A stretch of DNA of 64,000 nt, from the NCBI GenBank assembly GCA_023376005.1, contig CM042179.1:13870472-13934471 (forward strand), in the 5' to 3' direction. The DNA is from Doryteuthis pealeii (lineage: Eukaryota; Mollusca; Cephalopoda; Myopsida; Loliginidae). The translations under genes and the position numbers were made by a program. This document shows, piece after piece, positions 37,341 through 48,062 of this stretch (the stretch's first letter is position 1; each line of letters starts with the position of its first letter). Under the pieces are notes generated by a model. The model searched no databases. It was not told the DNA's origin and was given only the letters and a program-made list of their open reading frames with translations.

Positions 37341-37580
37341 TGTGTAAGATTCAAAGTGAATAATACTTGAAGATAAACTCGACAAAGGTTGATAGACAAA
37401 ACATTTTATATACAGCACAGATAACAGGGTACATAATACATTGAGGTGTACATGAACATACATACATAATAATACAAGTTACATGTAAAAGGATAAACAT
37501 AAAGCAAGAAAAGAAAAAAAAAAAGAAAAAAGAGAGGAGAAAAAAAACAGACATGAGACCTTAGGATAGTTCATGCTGTA
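37341..37580. other. AT-rich DNA with A-rich run, no recognised feature
   Basis: An A/G-rich stretch at 37,505-37,550 produces a low-complexity minus-strand frame. The mirror is 36,110-36,315. Confidence 0.5.
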
Positions 37581-37589
37581 TGAACTCAC

Positions 37590-37790
37590 TTACAGTAATG
37601 TAAGGGGGCAGGGCAATGCCCAACAAGAGGGGGTAGCCCAGAGTATAACCATAGTGTCTCGTAGGTTGAGCAGCGGCAAAGAGGGTGAGAAGTTCAAAAT
37701 CAGCCAAAGCTTAAATAACCCGAGGCCTAGGGGAACCAGCGAAACTAAACGGGTAGACAACTCTCCAGGCAAAATACGAAAATAACGCAC
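37590..37790. other. GC-richer unassigned segment
   Basis: GGGGGCAGGGCAATGCCCAA, CCGAGGCCTAGGGGAACCAG and GCGAAACTAAACGGGTAGAC stand out from the AT-rich background. Mirror at 35,890-36,080. It lies directly beside a diverged SINE and may be part of an older repeat. No coding pattern is convincing. Confidence 0.4.
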
Positions 37791-37799
37791 AAATGTATG

Positions 37800-37990
37800 T
37801 AGGTAACCAACTTTCTGCTACGGGTAGGATACGACACAAGGAGCAATTTTTAAGCGGGGCATAACGCCGATTTGAAACATAGAGCTTTCTTTTCTGGACC
37901 GGTTGTCGTGCCGAGATAAAGAACCCAGTCAGCTCTAACTTGTACCGCATAGCTTTGGGGGGTGGCGGAGAAGAGATGGACTTCATGTCT
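37800..37990 (-). mobile_element. SINE family A, diverged
   Basis: CTACGGGTAGGATACGACAC tail region, TTTAAGCGGGGCATAACG, AGATAAAGAACCCAGTCAGC. Confidence 0.52.
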
Positions 37991-38271
37991 TCGTGTAACG
38001 GCTTAAACGAATGTATGTATGTATCCAACCTGCTCAGGAAGCTTTTGTATATACACACATAGGTACATAAACTTTAGTTTACTACGTACAATATCAGCAT
38101 GTGTTTAACATACACAAGAAACGTGCATACCCGTGAAATACCAGGATACAGAGACAAAACAGGGGCAGCAAAATAAAAAAATATAAAAAAACAGGAGTAC
38201 TTATCCATAATATTAATATAATGCAATTATCAACAAGTTACCTTCCTTCCAGCCAACTTACAAGAAATAAT

Positions 38272-38620
38272 GAATTTAATTCGCCTCCAATGATACATAT
38301 AATGTATATCCTGGATATGCTACTACATGGCATCTAATAATGAATTTAATTACTCCAATGATACATATAATGTATATTCCTGGAATATGCTACTAAATTG
38401 GCATCTAATAATGAATTTAATTACCTCCATGATACATACTAATGTATATCCTGGATATGCTACTAATTGCATCTATAATGAATTTAATTCCCTCCAATGA
38501 TACTACTAATGTTATATCTGGATATGCTACTAAATTGCATCTAATAATGAATTTAATTCCTCCAATGATACTTACTAATGTATATCCTGGATATGTTACT
38601 AAATTGCATCTAAATGTGTG
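38272..38620. repeat. About 71-bp minisatellite, 5 units
   Basis: Units carry GTATATCCTGGATATGCTAC and AATAATGAATTTAATT. GTATATCCTGGATAT contains a dyad centred on CCTGG. The array is the inverse of 35,056-35,415 and has the same number of units, so the two are copies of one locus. Confidence 0.88.
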
Positions 38621-38889
38621 TGTTGTGTTTTTTCTAAGCTGAGGACGTTTTTTGTTTTAATTCATTATGTTTATATTGATGGCGTACCGTCGCTTTTGAC
38701 GGTTAGTTGTAGTAAACTGATTTGAATCCAGGTGTTGTTGAATTCAAACACCCCATTCCTTGTACTATCAATCAATCTTTCTCCCTTGAATAAACTAAAA
38801 TGTCTAATCCGTTCCAGCTCTGCAAAAACACCCCCTAATCTTGTTCGTGGGCAATCGCCCATAATATAAAACTGGAGTGTGGATGTTAC

Positions 38890-39175
38890 TTGTAGTTTAC
38901 TAGTTCATCGTCGTAGAAGTGGCATCAATGACAGGGTCAAAATCATGGACGAGGCCGTTTGCATCTCCGTAGCGCTCATAAACTTGGCGAAAGGTATGCC
39001 CCACAATCCAACTATTATCCCCCGCCAGTGATGGGTTAAGTAAAGCGGACTGAAGGCTCTTTAACCTTGGTATGGTAACCGGTCTAGAAGAAAATCTCTG
39101 AATTCAAACTTAAGCTCTGTTTAAGCATTGAATTTGTGTCAATATTGGGCACTATGAATGAGGGGTGGATAATAC
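38890..39175 (+). mobile_element. SINE family A
   Basis: TAGTTCATCGTCGTAGAAGT head, GTAGCGCTCATAAACTTGG, CTTTAACCTTGGTATGGTAAC, end ATGAATGAGGGGTGGATAAT. Confidence 0.7.
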
Positions 39176-39429
39176 ATTTGTAATATTTTTCATCACTATA
39201 ATATATTTTTTTTAACGATTTACTGCCTCTTCCAGGATTTTATTTGGCTACTCGTGTTAATTTCGTATGACTATACATTACACACCACACAGCTTGTACT
39301 ATAATACATGTATGTATTTTACCAAAAATATTCTTATTTGATTCTAAACAATAAGCTGGCGTTAAAATTTGTAAGATTTTTCTTTGCATGCATCTAGCAA
39401 AATTAAAACATGTTAGTATAAAAAAAAGG

Positions 39430-39575
39430 TCCGTCGCGGTGGCCTACATGTCAGTATTACAGCCAGATAGTTAGGGTGTCTATCGCACTTTTCACTCGCT
39501 AGACCAAGGAATTGTTTTAGCGCCGAGGTGGAGGCGCACACCAACCATCAGCTCCTCACATACCGCATGAGGGGG
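39430..39575 (-). mobile_element. SINE family B, 5'-truncated
   Basis: GTCGCGGTGGCCTACATGTC to CCATCAGCTCCTCACATACC; 3' block plus part of the body. Confidence 0.6.
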
Positions 39576-39659
39576 AGCCTGTTCCGCTATCCTAACATAG
39601 ATAAATGCTCTTATCATCTATTGAGCAGCTATTTACCTATAGATATAGCAGCCATGTAT

Positions 39660-39720
39660 CCTATACTGAATTATATATATAATAATATATATTATATATA
39701 TTTATATATAATATATATAT
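39660..39720. repeat. (AT)n tract
   Basis: Interrupted AT repeat; mirror of 33,950-34,005. Confidence 0.85.
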
Positions 39721-39965
39721 ATTAATCCAAAGTCCAGAGAAGAAATCTTCTTACGAGTTTTATTTAATAAACCTGTCGCAGTTTGAGAGCTGCCCATGTG
39801 GTGGCTTTAATGTTAGAGTCAACAGAGCAAATATATAAGTAAAGAAATAACAAAAAAATAAACACTTCGCATCTGATGAATTGGGAGAGTTAGACAATTT
39901 TGTCTAAGCTCCTTGCAAATAGACTATAAAAAAATAGACTTAAAAATAAGATAATAATAAGATAT

Positions 39966-40192
39966 AATAATAGATAAGACTTCGATATGATTTAAACTTT
40001 CATCTTTTTAATTCGCTATTGAAAAATAAGAGAAATATGAACAAATAAAATACGAAATAAAATTTAAGTCAGCATCGGTATAGCGTTCGCTGACTAAATT
40101 TCTAATTTCTATTTATTGTTCAATAATTTCTCTATTATTCAATAGGATTAAAAAGATAAGTTTAAATCAATATCGAAGTCTTATCTATTATT
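39966..40192. mobile_element. Foldback/MITE-like element 4
   Basis: Inverted arms start AATAATAGATAAGACTTCG and end CGAAGTCTTATCTATTATT; the middle holds TCGGTATAGCGTTCG. The arms are about 105 bp and carry several indels. No open frame, so at most a non-autonomous element. The exact end and target duplication are uncertain because the flanks are AT-rich. Confidence 0.65.
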
Positions 40193-40504
40193 TCGCGATT
40201 CGTGTTACTCCGATAACAGGATGAAGATTTTTTTTTAAAAATAAGATGAAGAATAAATTTTTAAAATAGAACAAGAGTATTTAAAGAGGATCTAATATCT
40301 TTTTCAAGAAAGGGAAAATTTAAGTGCCTATTTTTTATGACCGGAAGCACACTGAATTGGATTCATTATGATTTTATTGGTAAGTCGTAAAGTCGGCGAA
40401 GAGATTCTATTATTCGTTGGCAGCCAGGCACGAGGGAGTCTATCTCTTTTCAATTGCTCTAGACATATTTTTTTTGGACGCCATACCTACCATCACTACC
40501 CCGT

Positions 40505-40600
40505 TACCCCACAGATCGATATACACCACACACAACACACACACACCACACACACCAACATATATATATATGTATGTTAATGTGTGTGTGTGTGTGTGTT
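40505..40600. repeat. (CA)n-(AT)n-(GT)n microsatellite
   Basis: CACACA run, short AT tract, then GTGTGT; opens short artefactual frames. Confidence 0.9.
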
Positions 40601-41234
40601 ATATAATGATGATGATATATAGTGTGACCAAAAAAAAAAACAAAAAAAAAACAGACTCCACAAATTTTGTAATAAAACTGTTAATTTTTTTTTTTTTTCT
40701 TTCAGAATATACAGTCCAACTGGTGCTTAAAATATTGTAAAAATAATTTTCCCTAATATGTTAAAAGTTTTGATTACCAACAAATTTCTTGATATTTTAT
40801 AGACGTTGATAAGGTTAAAATAAAATTTATTGTCGTTTCTTTTTTTTGGGTCACCTATATATATTATAGATTCTCAATGGTACCATGCTTACACACACAA
40901 CCACAGACACACACACACCACAACCTTGAGGTTTGTTTTCGCGCTGTCCGTTTAATCGCAAAGATTTACACACACCAACACGCAACCACACACCTAAAAA
41001 TGCACAATGCTTTCTTTCGATACCACACTTACACAGTCCCATACTCACACCGAAAAAGAGAATATTTGACGTCATATTTCAAACCGTCTCCGTTTTTCAA
41101 AATCTCAATAAATAAACCAACAAATGCCCTGAAGATGATCTAATATAATAGATCAAAACACTACAGTGTCGGATCCAATAAATCTCACCACTTAAACCAT
41201 TTAACACCTGTGTTTTGTCATTCTTTTCTCAATA

Positions 41235-41290
41235 ATTTATATAATATATATATATATAAGTATATATATATATATATATAAATAATTAAA
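41235..41290. repeat. (AT)n tract
   Basis: Interrupted AT repeats. Confidence 0.85.
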
Positions 41291-41373
41291 ATATAGATAC
41301 TATGGCTGCTATATCTATAGGTAAAATAGGGGTCAATAGATGGAGAGAGCTCTTATATCTATGTTTTAGGAGA

Positions 41374-41514
41374 GCGTGAACATGGAAATATACAAGCTCT
41401 TGTTACTTGACAGTTTTCTCACCTATGCGAATTATCAAAACTAAGTGGTTTTTGAATAATTCGAATAGGCGAGGAAACTGTCAGTAACAAGCACCGCTGA
41501 CTCAATGTTCACGC
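41374..41514. mobile_element. Foldback element 5
   Basis: Outer ends GCGTGAACAT and ATGTTCACGC. Inner arms GTTACTTGACAGTTTTCTC and GAGGAAACTGTCAGTAAC flank a roughly 12-bp loop. About 140 bp, no frame. It could be a small MITE or a chance hairpin in older repeat DNA, but the long paired arms make an element more likely. Confidence 0.55.
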
Positions 41515-41524
41515 AACCGTTTAA

Positions 41525-41559
41525 TACACCACAACACACCACACACACACACACAACAC

Positions 41560-41595
<36 letters not shown>

Positions 41596-41610
41596 ATTAA
41601 TATAGTATAT
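41525..41610. repeat. (CA)n-(AT)n microsatellite
   Basis: CACACA run followed by AT tracts. Confidence 0.9.
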
Positions 41611-41834
41611 ATATTATATACATACATATATCAAGATTATCAATTATGCTTATGCATCTTCAGCTGGTCATTTTGACTGCATCTGAAGATTGTAACATAA
41701 GCTGAAAACCTAAAGTTATGAGTTTAAATCATCCATACTATCTTTACTATTGATTATAAATCTGCTCTGCTTTCATTAGCATTGAGCCTTTTCTGCCAGT
41801 ACTTTTCTCAATTTATTCTCTATTCATTATATAA

Positions 41835-42015
41835 TTATTAAAATATATTATTAAAATTATAAATTTAATTTTAAATATTTTAATATAAAATTTAAAATAA
41901 TATATTTATTATATATTTTTTGGTCCCGGTTTTTTAACTTTTTTTCGCCGTTTCCCAAGTTTTTGGGGTTTTTTTTTTTCTTGTTTAATTAAAAATTTAA
42001 AATCCAATTTTTAGT
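41835..42015. other. Suspect, possibly corrupted patch
   Basis: Short homopolymer-like runs (TTTTTT, CCC, GGGG, AAATTTAAA) dominate. The mirror region at 31,790-31,900 has a different, more ordinary sequence around the shared GGATTTTA and AAAAGTTAAAA landmarks. Probably a consensus error, not biology. Confidence 0.5.
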
Positions 42016-42074
42016 TGCCCCTCAATATATTAATATATAGAAAATATACCACTAGTAAAATGAAAGTAAAATCG

Positions 42075-42318
42075 TTGGGTGGTCTCAAGTCGGTAGCACA
42101 TCAGCGAAGGGGGTTTATCCCTTTTCCTAGCGCTAAACCAACGAGTGTTTTTTGCGTCGCGGGTTTGAGCGACACACCTATTCATCAGCTCGTTACTTAG
42201 CGCACAGACCAACTGTGCTATTCATCACGCTGAGTTGGCGAGGGCCGGTATCGAACTAGGAAACGCTTGTGGTTTTCTAGCCGACGTTATACTGATCTGA
42301 ACAAACGGCGACCCTTAT
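42075..42318 (-). mobile_element. SINE family B, near full length
   Basis: Complement reads GGGTCGCCGTTTGTTCAG head, CGATACCGGCCCTCGCCAAC (B box and downstream), then a TGAATAGGTGTGTCGC body and the GGAAAAGGGATAAACCCCC block. Confidence 0.68.
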
Positions 42319-42365
42319 AACAGTAGTAAGAGTGCGAGTTATGTATTTGCACAATTTACTATTCC

Positions 42366-42369
<4 letters not shown>

Positions 42370-42402
<33 letters not shown>

Positions 42403-42475
42403 CATTATATATATATATATATATAACATATATGTGTGTGGTGTGTGTGTGTGTGTGTGTGTGTGTGGTGTATCT
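42370..42475. repeat. (AT)n then (GT)n microsatellite
   Basis: Mirror of 31,380-31,500. Confidence 0.88.
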
Positions 42476-42960
42476 GTGCAAGTATAACCAGTGTGTCAAG
42501 GCCCATGTGTGGGTATAATCCCATCCATTACATGAGAAAGAGAATTAAAAACATCTAGCAAGAAGACATTTAAATAGGTAGCTAAGTGGATTATAGAGAT
42601 ATGTAAATAGATAAGTAAAAATCGACGATAAGCGATGAACTGACACGAAAAAGTAAATGATCTGTCTTCTTTCTCTTTCTTTGGGACAATCAAAGTTATT
42701 GGCGTCTTTCTCTTCTATTTTCCAATTGTTTATTCTTCCGAAAGTGACGCCCGGCTACACACCTCTCACTTTGCAATCGATAAACTGAAACGCGATTGGT
42801 CTATGTCATTAATTGCACCTCATTAATCACACACCATTAATTGTAGCTATAATTACACACATTAACTACGTTCCATTAAATTGCGACTGTTTATTTGTAG
42901 AACTATTTCATGTATTGTTTACTCTATGGACATTTTAGACTTAGAAGAGATGAACGACAT
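42476..42960. other. Unassigned unique-looking DNA
   Basis: Mirror of 30,905-31,375. Includes several imperfect CATTAATTG-type repeats (42,805-42,880), seen as TTAATGG-type repeats in the mirror. No gene recognised. Confidence 0.5.
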
Positions 42961-43138
42961 GGATAGATAGAATCAGGGTGAGATAGATTAGATAAATAGA
43001 ATCAGAGACAGACAGACAGACAGACAGACATATAGAGAATAAGTGTGAAATAGATAAATAGATAGATAGAATCAGAGAGAGATAATATAGATAGAATCAG
43101 TGAGAGAGGAGAAGGAGAGAGAGAGGAGAGAGAGAGAG

Positions 43139-43176
<38 letters not shown>

Positions 43177-43254
43177 TAGAGAAAGAGTGAGATAGACAGA
43201 ATCAGCGCGAGATAGATAGATAGATAGAATCAGAGTGAGACCCACATACACACA

Positions 43255-43321
<67 letters not shown>

Positions 43322-43330
43322 TATTACACA
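42960..43330. repeat. Compound microsatellite: GATA/GACA, (GA)n, (CA)n
   Basis: (GACA)n at about 43,005-43,030, (GA)n at 43,090-43,175, GATA units around 43,210 and (CA)n at 43,245-43,320. Confidence 0.92.
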
Positions 43331-44213
43331 TATATATTATATATAGCAGAGAGATAGATAGATTATTTTGGAGATAATACGACATAAACAGAAACCTACT
43401 CATATAATAACGTCCACTGACTTCGTCTAACAAAACACTTACATTTGTTATTCTTATATGAAGATATACTATGTTTTTATACATATCATATATTTCCAGT
43501 TTTTGCTATTAAAATTAAACCCATTTAGCTAGTTCCAATGAATAAAAATAATAAGTGAAATTCATGGCAGTATTTTCGACAGATCTGCCGATTGTAGTAT
43601 GGGAATATTACTTATACGCACGTTCATCCAAAGCAGCAAGAACAACCATAAATACGAGATGTGATAAAAGCTATCGAGACTGAAGCTTTAAAAACCTCAA
43701 ATGAAGACGTGTACACAGACAATCAATTTATATGATAAAGTTATAATGTCTAGACAATCAATGTAATCTTGTACAGAAGAAAAAAACTAAACCAGTCTCA
43801 ATATTTTTTAAAACAGTAATTCTTTTGGCGCAACAGAATTGGTAAGTATTACACCTCTATACTCACCAGAATTTGAACCCACTCGCTTTTTGCTTGTTTA
43901 AAAGAATTTAAAAATTATCTTAAGGGTAAGATATGAGGATGTGGACGACATTTAAAAAATTAAGATGGCGCAGCTTACACAATACTAAATGAAAAATACT
44001 AATGGAAATTCGTTGAAATAAATGTGTAGAATTCCAAGCGGACTATGTTGGAGAAATTTCATTCATTATTCATTTCTGTTTGGGAAAACAATTATTTTGC
44101 TAAATACTATTTTAACACACCTCGTTTTACATAGGCGTTTAAATGGGGCATTCTACGAGGATTCAACTCACGATTCAATAATAATGGATCTGCGGGACTA
44201 ACTAAAAAAAAAC
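43331..44213. other. AT-rich DNA, possible old SINE trace
   Basis: No gene seen. A B-box-like AGAATTTGAACCC (complement GGGTTCAAATTCT) near 43,865-43,885 may be the remains of a tRNA-derived repeat. Confidence 0.35.
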
Positions 44214-44510
44214 CTATACCCAACGGTGAGCTGGCACGAATGTGGCTTCTTTAAACCTCCTGTGGTATTGCACATTCCCACCCTCACAACAAGTTATTCC
44301 AGGTAGTTTTCGCCGATGTACAGTTTGGTGACTCGTGAGGCCAGCTCTGCTCAGATACGGCCTTCCACCTTTTTGCACAATAGTCCAATTTGATCCTGTT
44401 GCTCGTCTACAGCTTCCTGGACGTTCTCCTGATACATCTCGCTTCAACCGTTCGTGCTGCATACGACTGGTCTCGATTTGTTTGTGTCTTCCTGAAAGTT
44501 TTTCTCCCAC
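44214..44510 (-). pseudogene. LINE ORF 3'-end fragment with C2H2-like finger
   Basis: The open frame of 98 codons reads like the end of the second ORF of a non-LTR retrotransposon: a basic stretch with an HERLKR segment, then WTIV, then a finger-like tail ending SRAGLTSHQTVH at about 44,313-44,380. In this copy the two finger cysteines are lost through a one-base difference. The mirror copy near 29,487-29,498 has CKKCGR, giving the C-x2-C-x12-H-x3-H spacing seen at the C terminus of many mollusc LINE ORF2 proteins. No reverse transcriptase domain is present, so this is a decayed 3' remnant. The family assignment comes from remembered patterns, not a search. Confidence 0.55.
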
Positions 44511-44639
44511 TGCCCATGATCCAAAGCTTTACTCTCCCAGCTTTTCCTGTCTATGCTACTTTTCCCAAACTCTCATGTGACTTTGAAAGAAATGTAATCT
44601 TTGGAATATTACATCAATTTCTTAAATACTAGTCAAGAT

Positions 44640-45109
44640 ATAAGTGTTTAAACAGGTTTTGAATTCAGAGTTTCCTTCACCTTGGTACTAAAATTTAGGA
44701 AAAGTGTTAAGAGTAAACCTACTCTTATGCTTATTTTACCAGCTCTGTAAATATTTCTTATTGAATGCAATTAATGTTAAAATAAAAACACATATTTAAC
44801 ACAAAATTTATTTTTATTCATTTATATTTATATTTTTGTGAATGATAATGGATACCAAAACTTCTTTTGGTATTATTCGCTGTGTTCCATCCTCCTGCTA
44901 GGCGGTGAAAGGGAAAGAACAAACCACCTATGAATTAAGTCCCGAGCTAAAGCGGTGCCTGCTGTATATGAAAAATAATTTGTCGATTGAATTTTTGAAA
45001 ATATTAAAAAGAAATTTTTTTTTAAATAGCGCTTTAGGCGTTTTACCAAAATATTTAATGCTATATTTTACCAGGTGTCGTTTTTTTTTACCTATCACCA
45101 TGTAAGGTT
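44640..45109. other. AT-rich DNA, no recognised feature
   Basis: Contains TTTGAATTCAGAGTTTCCTT (44,660), a stray family A body fragment. Otherwise nothing recognised. Confidence 0.4.
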
Positions 45110-45295
45110 TTAAGGCAGGAGGCCGGACTGAACTCTGCGAATAGTACCCTTGTTATCATACCAAGATTGAGAGACAAGCCTACCTGCTATTTAGCAATAG
45201 TTGGGAGAAGAATAAAAGTATTAGTGCTATGTGAAATGTAACCAGCCTCATCAAGAATATATGTGTCATCGTATTCATTTCCTTTAGGGACCCTC
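45110..45295 (-). mobile_element. SINE family A, very diverged
   Basis: Keeps only the order of body landmarks: ATACCAAGATTGAGAGACA, CTGCTATTTAGCAATAGTTG, GTATTAGTGCTATGTGAAA. An old insertion. Confidence 0.5.
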
Positions 45296-45299
45296 CAAT

Positions 45300-45865
45300 C
45301 TGACGTGTAAAATTTACCCCCATACCATATTTAATACAATTCACCCCCACCCCGAATTTAATACAATAACAAAGGTTAATATTATCGTCAAAATGTTCTT
45401 AAACATTCAAAAGAAACATTGAAAAAACTCCTGATGATTTCAGCTAACCGAAGTAATGAAAATTATGAATAAAACAATGTTTACATTTTCACTCTATTAA
45501 TCAATTGAAATGTAACGTAGCCAAAAAAAAATAAATTACAACTACAGGCTTTTGTTTTAAATTAAAAAACTCATTTTAACAGTCAAATTTTCACGAGAAA
45601 TTTAATATTTATTCACCTTTTGATGAATTTATGTTTAAAATAGGTTTTTCCTCAATATATTAGGGAAACATTTTTTACGAGGTCTCTCCCCATTTCATGA
45701 AGCGATAAAAAACAATTTAAATTTTTTTCTATGCTTTTTCAATTAATATATACTATATTCTATTGAAATGTCAAGAAAAAAACATGTTCCTCTTGGAAAT
45801 AATAGATCACAAAGATTTTCCTTTTGAGATCCAAGAAAAGGATATCAGGTTAAATGTATGTATTT
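45300..45865. other. AT-rich DNA, no recognised feature
   Basis: Nothing recognised; a CTGATGA at about 45,432 is not a ribozyme core. Confidence 0.5.
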
Positions 45866-45869
45866 ACTA

Positions 45870-46118
45870 ACGAGGGGTTGGTATTTTTAAGTGTAGTTTA
45901 ACAGATTTGAATTAAGAAATTCCTTTCTCCGAGTCCGGTTGCCATACCTAAGATTAAAGATCCAGTCTTCCCTACTATTTACCTAGCTGGAGGGAGAATA
46001 GATGGATGCATACTTTTCCCAAGTGTATTAGAACTATGCAAAATGCTTTGCAGTCTTGTCTACACTGGTAGCTGTATCTATTTTCTACGACGATAACCAT
46101 TACATCACAGGTGCCTCC
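45870..46118 (-). mobile_element. SINE family A, old
   Basis: ACGAGGGGTTGGTATTTTTA tail end to CGACGATAACCATTACATCA head; body clearly alignable but many substitutions. Confidence 0.72.
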
Positions 46119-46625
46119 TCTATTAGGCTTAAAAGAATACGAGTATTAAAAAAGCATAATTAGTTTTCTCATTTTTCATTGACAGAAAAAGTCAACCAAA
46201 ATTTGTTTTTGTTTTTTCATAATTTGCATTTTTGTGAGACTTTAATGTTAATATTAAACAATTTTCTGTTAGAATTTATAATATTGTGCACTCAACTTTT
46301 TAATTTTTTAAATTTATTATTAGAGAACTCACCCAGCGTAGCGCAGCTTACCTTTGCAGCCGGCCTCGTCTCTTTGCCACCAGGCTCGCTACGCCTACGC
46401 CCTTAACCGATTTATAAACGGTTCGCTGTGCTCGTAATCACAATATACAGCATTTGAAATATCTTACGTCTCCTAACAAAATGTGGAAAAACATGTCGGT
46501 TATTATCTTTAGCCTAATTTTTTTATAAATAAAATTATTTAAAAAATGGTATCTAGTACCTTTTATATGATATCTTTCTCCTTTTACTTCAAATTACTTT
46601 TGACACATCGCCCTTTTTCTTTTAC
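46119..46625. other. AT-rich DNA with a GC-richer stretch
   Basis: The segment 46,330-46,440 (ACTCACCCAGCGTAGCGCAG, CGCTACGCCTACGCCCTTAA) is GC-richer than its surroundings and could be repeat-derived; unassigned. Confidence 0.4.
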
Positions 46626-46629
46626 ATTT

Positions 46630-46790
46630 TTACTTCAACCCTGTCGGCTCGAGCTGAAGAATACATCTACTGCACCTCTGCAGAGGGGTAAAATCCACCC
46701 ACCAGTTGACCATGGGAGTGATCCGAGATGCTTATGATTTTCCCAACCATGTTGTCCTAATGGCAACCCCTAACACTTTTTATCATATAT
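46630..46790 (+). repeat. Repeat C, left part, ending in target-site duplication
   Basis: Ends AATGGCAACCCCTAACACTTTTTATCATATAT at the SINE. The 16-bp ACTTTTTATCATATAT (46,775-46,790) recurs at 47,078-47,093 on the far side of the SINE. The part homologous to the second copy starts only at about 46,755; further left it is unassigned. Confidence 0.55.
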
Positions 46791-46795
46791 ATATT

Positions 46796-47077
46796 TACCA
46801 ACCCCTCCGCACGAGCAGGATACGACACAAGGTCAATTTCTTAAGCGGAGTTCAACAGGTTTGAATTCAGAGTTTTCCTTCTCCTAGACTGGCTACCTAG
46901 CCATGGTTAAAGAACCCAGTCTGTCCTGCTATTTACCCATAGCTGGAGGGAGAGTAAGATTCATACCTTTCCCAAGGGTATTAGCGCTAAGTGAAATGCA
47001 ATTACCACGTCCAGGATTTGAACTCGGGGCGACGAGTCCATTTCCCATGACTTTAACCATTACACCACGCGCTTCCT
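46796..47077 (-). mobile_element. SINE family A inserted in repeat C, full length
   Basis: Complete head to tail: complement of GGAAGCGCGTGGTGTAATGG at the right, GGAGGGGTTGGTAAATATAT at the left. It has a perfect 16-bp target duplication, an unfilled relative at 49,188-49,240, and little internal decay, so it is one of the younger insertions. Confidence 0.88.
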
Positions 47078-47250
47078 ACTTTTTATCATATATGTACTAG
47101 AAGGCAGTGGGTGCGGGTCTTCGTGTCTTGGGTATGACGTTAAACAGCCTCTATAGTTGAAGTTCCAATTATGGGGCTCCGGAGAGTGGCCATTACTCCC
47201 AGATACACTCTGACCCTGAGTGATAGTACATGTTAGGATTACATCAATGG
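47078..47250 (+). repeat. Repeat C, right part
   Basis: CTAGAAGGCAGTGGGTGCGG, GACGTTAAACAGCC, GGCCATTACTCCCAGAT and CTGAGTGATAGTACATGTTA align in order with 49,225-49,392. Confidence 0.65.
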
Positions 47251-47828
47251 GTTGAATAAAAAAATGAGTTAACAAAAATATGTTTTAGAAATTGAGTAAA
47301 ATAAAATTCAGTACCCAACAAGAATGAATAAAACAAAATATCTTCGGCATAAAATAAGTGTTGACATGCCGTAAAATACAATCAACCAACCTTTTTACTT
47401 TTTTTTATTAATCTATTTACTGTAGATGACCGAGTCATTATGAGCAAACGTTACCAAATTTCCCACGATGGAATAAGCCGCTTCATATACGTAGATTATT
47501 TTTATCTTTTTCAATGTGAAAGTTACAATTGAGAATATTTGGATCCAAACCGTAATTCAAATATTTTCTGCTATTATAAATTATATCATCTCTTCTGATC
47601 AGCATCACTGCAAATTATTTTCTTTTTTGTTTTATCTGCAATTGGTGTATGAAAATTGTCTAATGACAATAATAACTACATCTAGAAGAAGAAGACTCAA
47701 GGTTAAATTACACTAAAAGAATCGGTTCAAAACACGTCACTGAAATCGACTAGCGATGAGCCCACTCATCGCTTAGAAGGGTGACAACTTCAGTAACATT
47801 CGCGATTGTAAAAAAAATACCAAAAATC
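47251..47828. other. AT-rich DNA with one small hairpin
   Basis: GCGATGAG CCCA CTCATCGC at about 47,752-47,771 is a perfect 8-bp stem. Nothing else recognised. Confidence 0.5.
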
Positions 47829-48062
47829 AGGTAATTATCTGATTTTAATGAAATTTTCAGTATTGATTTATCAATTAATGAATTTTATAATGCATTAGTT
47901 ATTTTATTTCAAAACTTTAATTTAGTATTTTTGCTATGAAAAATTAGGTAATTATCTGATTTTAATGAAATTTTCAGTATTGATTTATCAATTAATGAAT
48001 TTTATAATGCATTAGTTATTTTATTTCAAAACTTTAATTTAGTATTTTTGCTATGAAAAATT
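47829..48062. repeat. 117-bp tandem duplication, two near-identical units
   Basis: AGGTAATTATCTGATTTTAA begins units at 47,829 and 47,946. Both run through ATTTTTGCTATGAAAAATTA with no difference I can see. In the two mirror copies the units differ from each other. Confidence 0.9.

Noticed and set aside
39868..39905. Third CTGATGA motif
   Set aside because: No GAAA core half downstream.
45425..45475. Second hammerhead (CTGATGA at about 45,432)
   Set aside because: No GAAA with a following stem III and NUH triplet at the right spacing.
46996..47077. tRNA gene
   Set aside because: The A and B boxes belong to a SINE head; the cloverleaf stems do not pair and the sequence continues into the SINE body.
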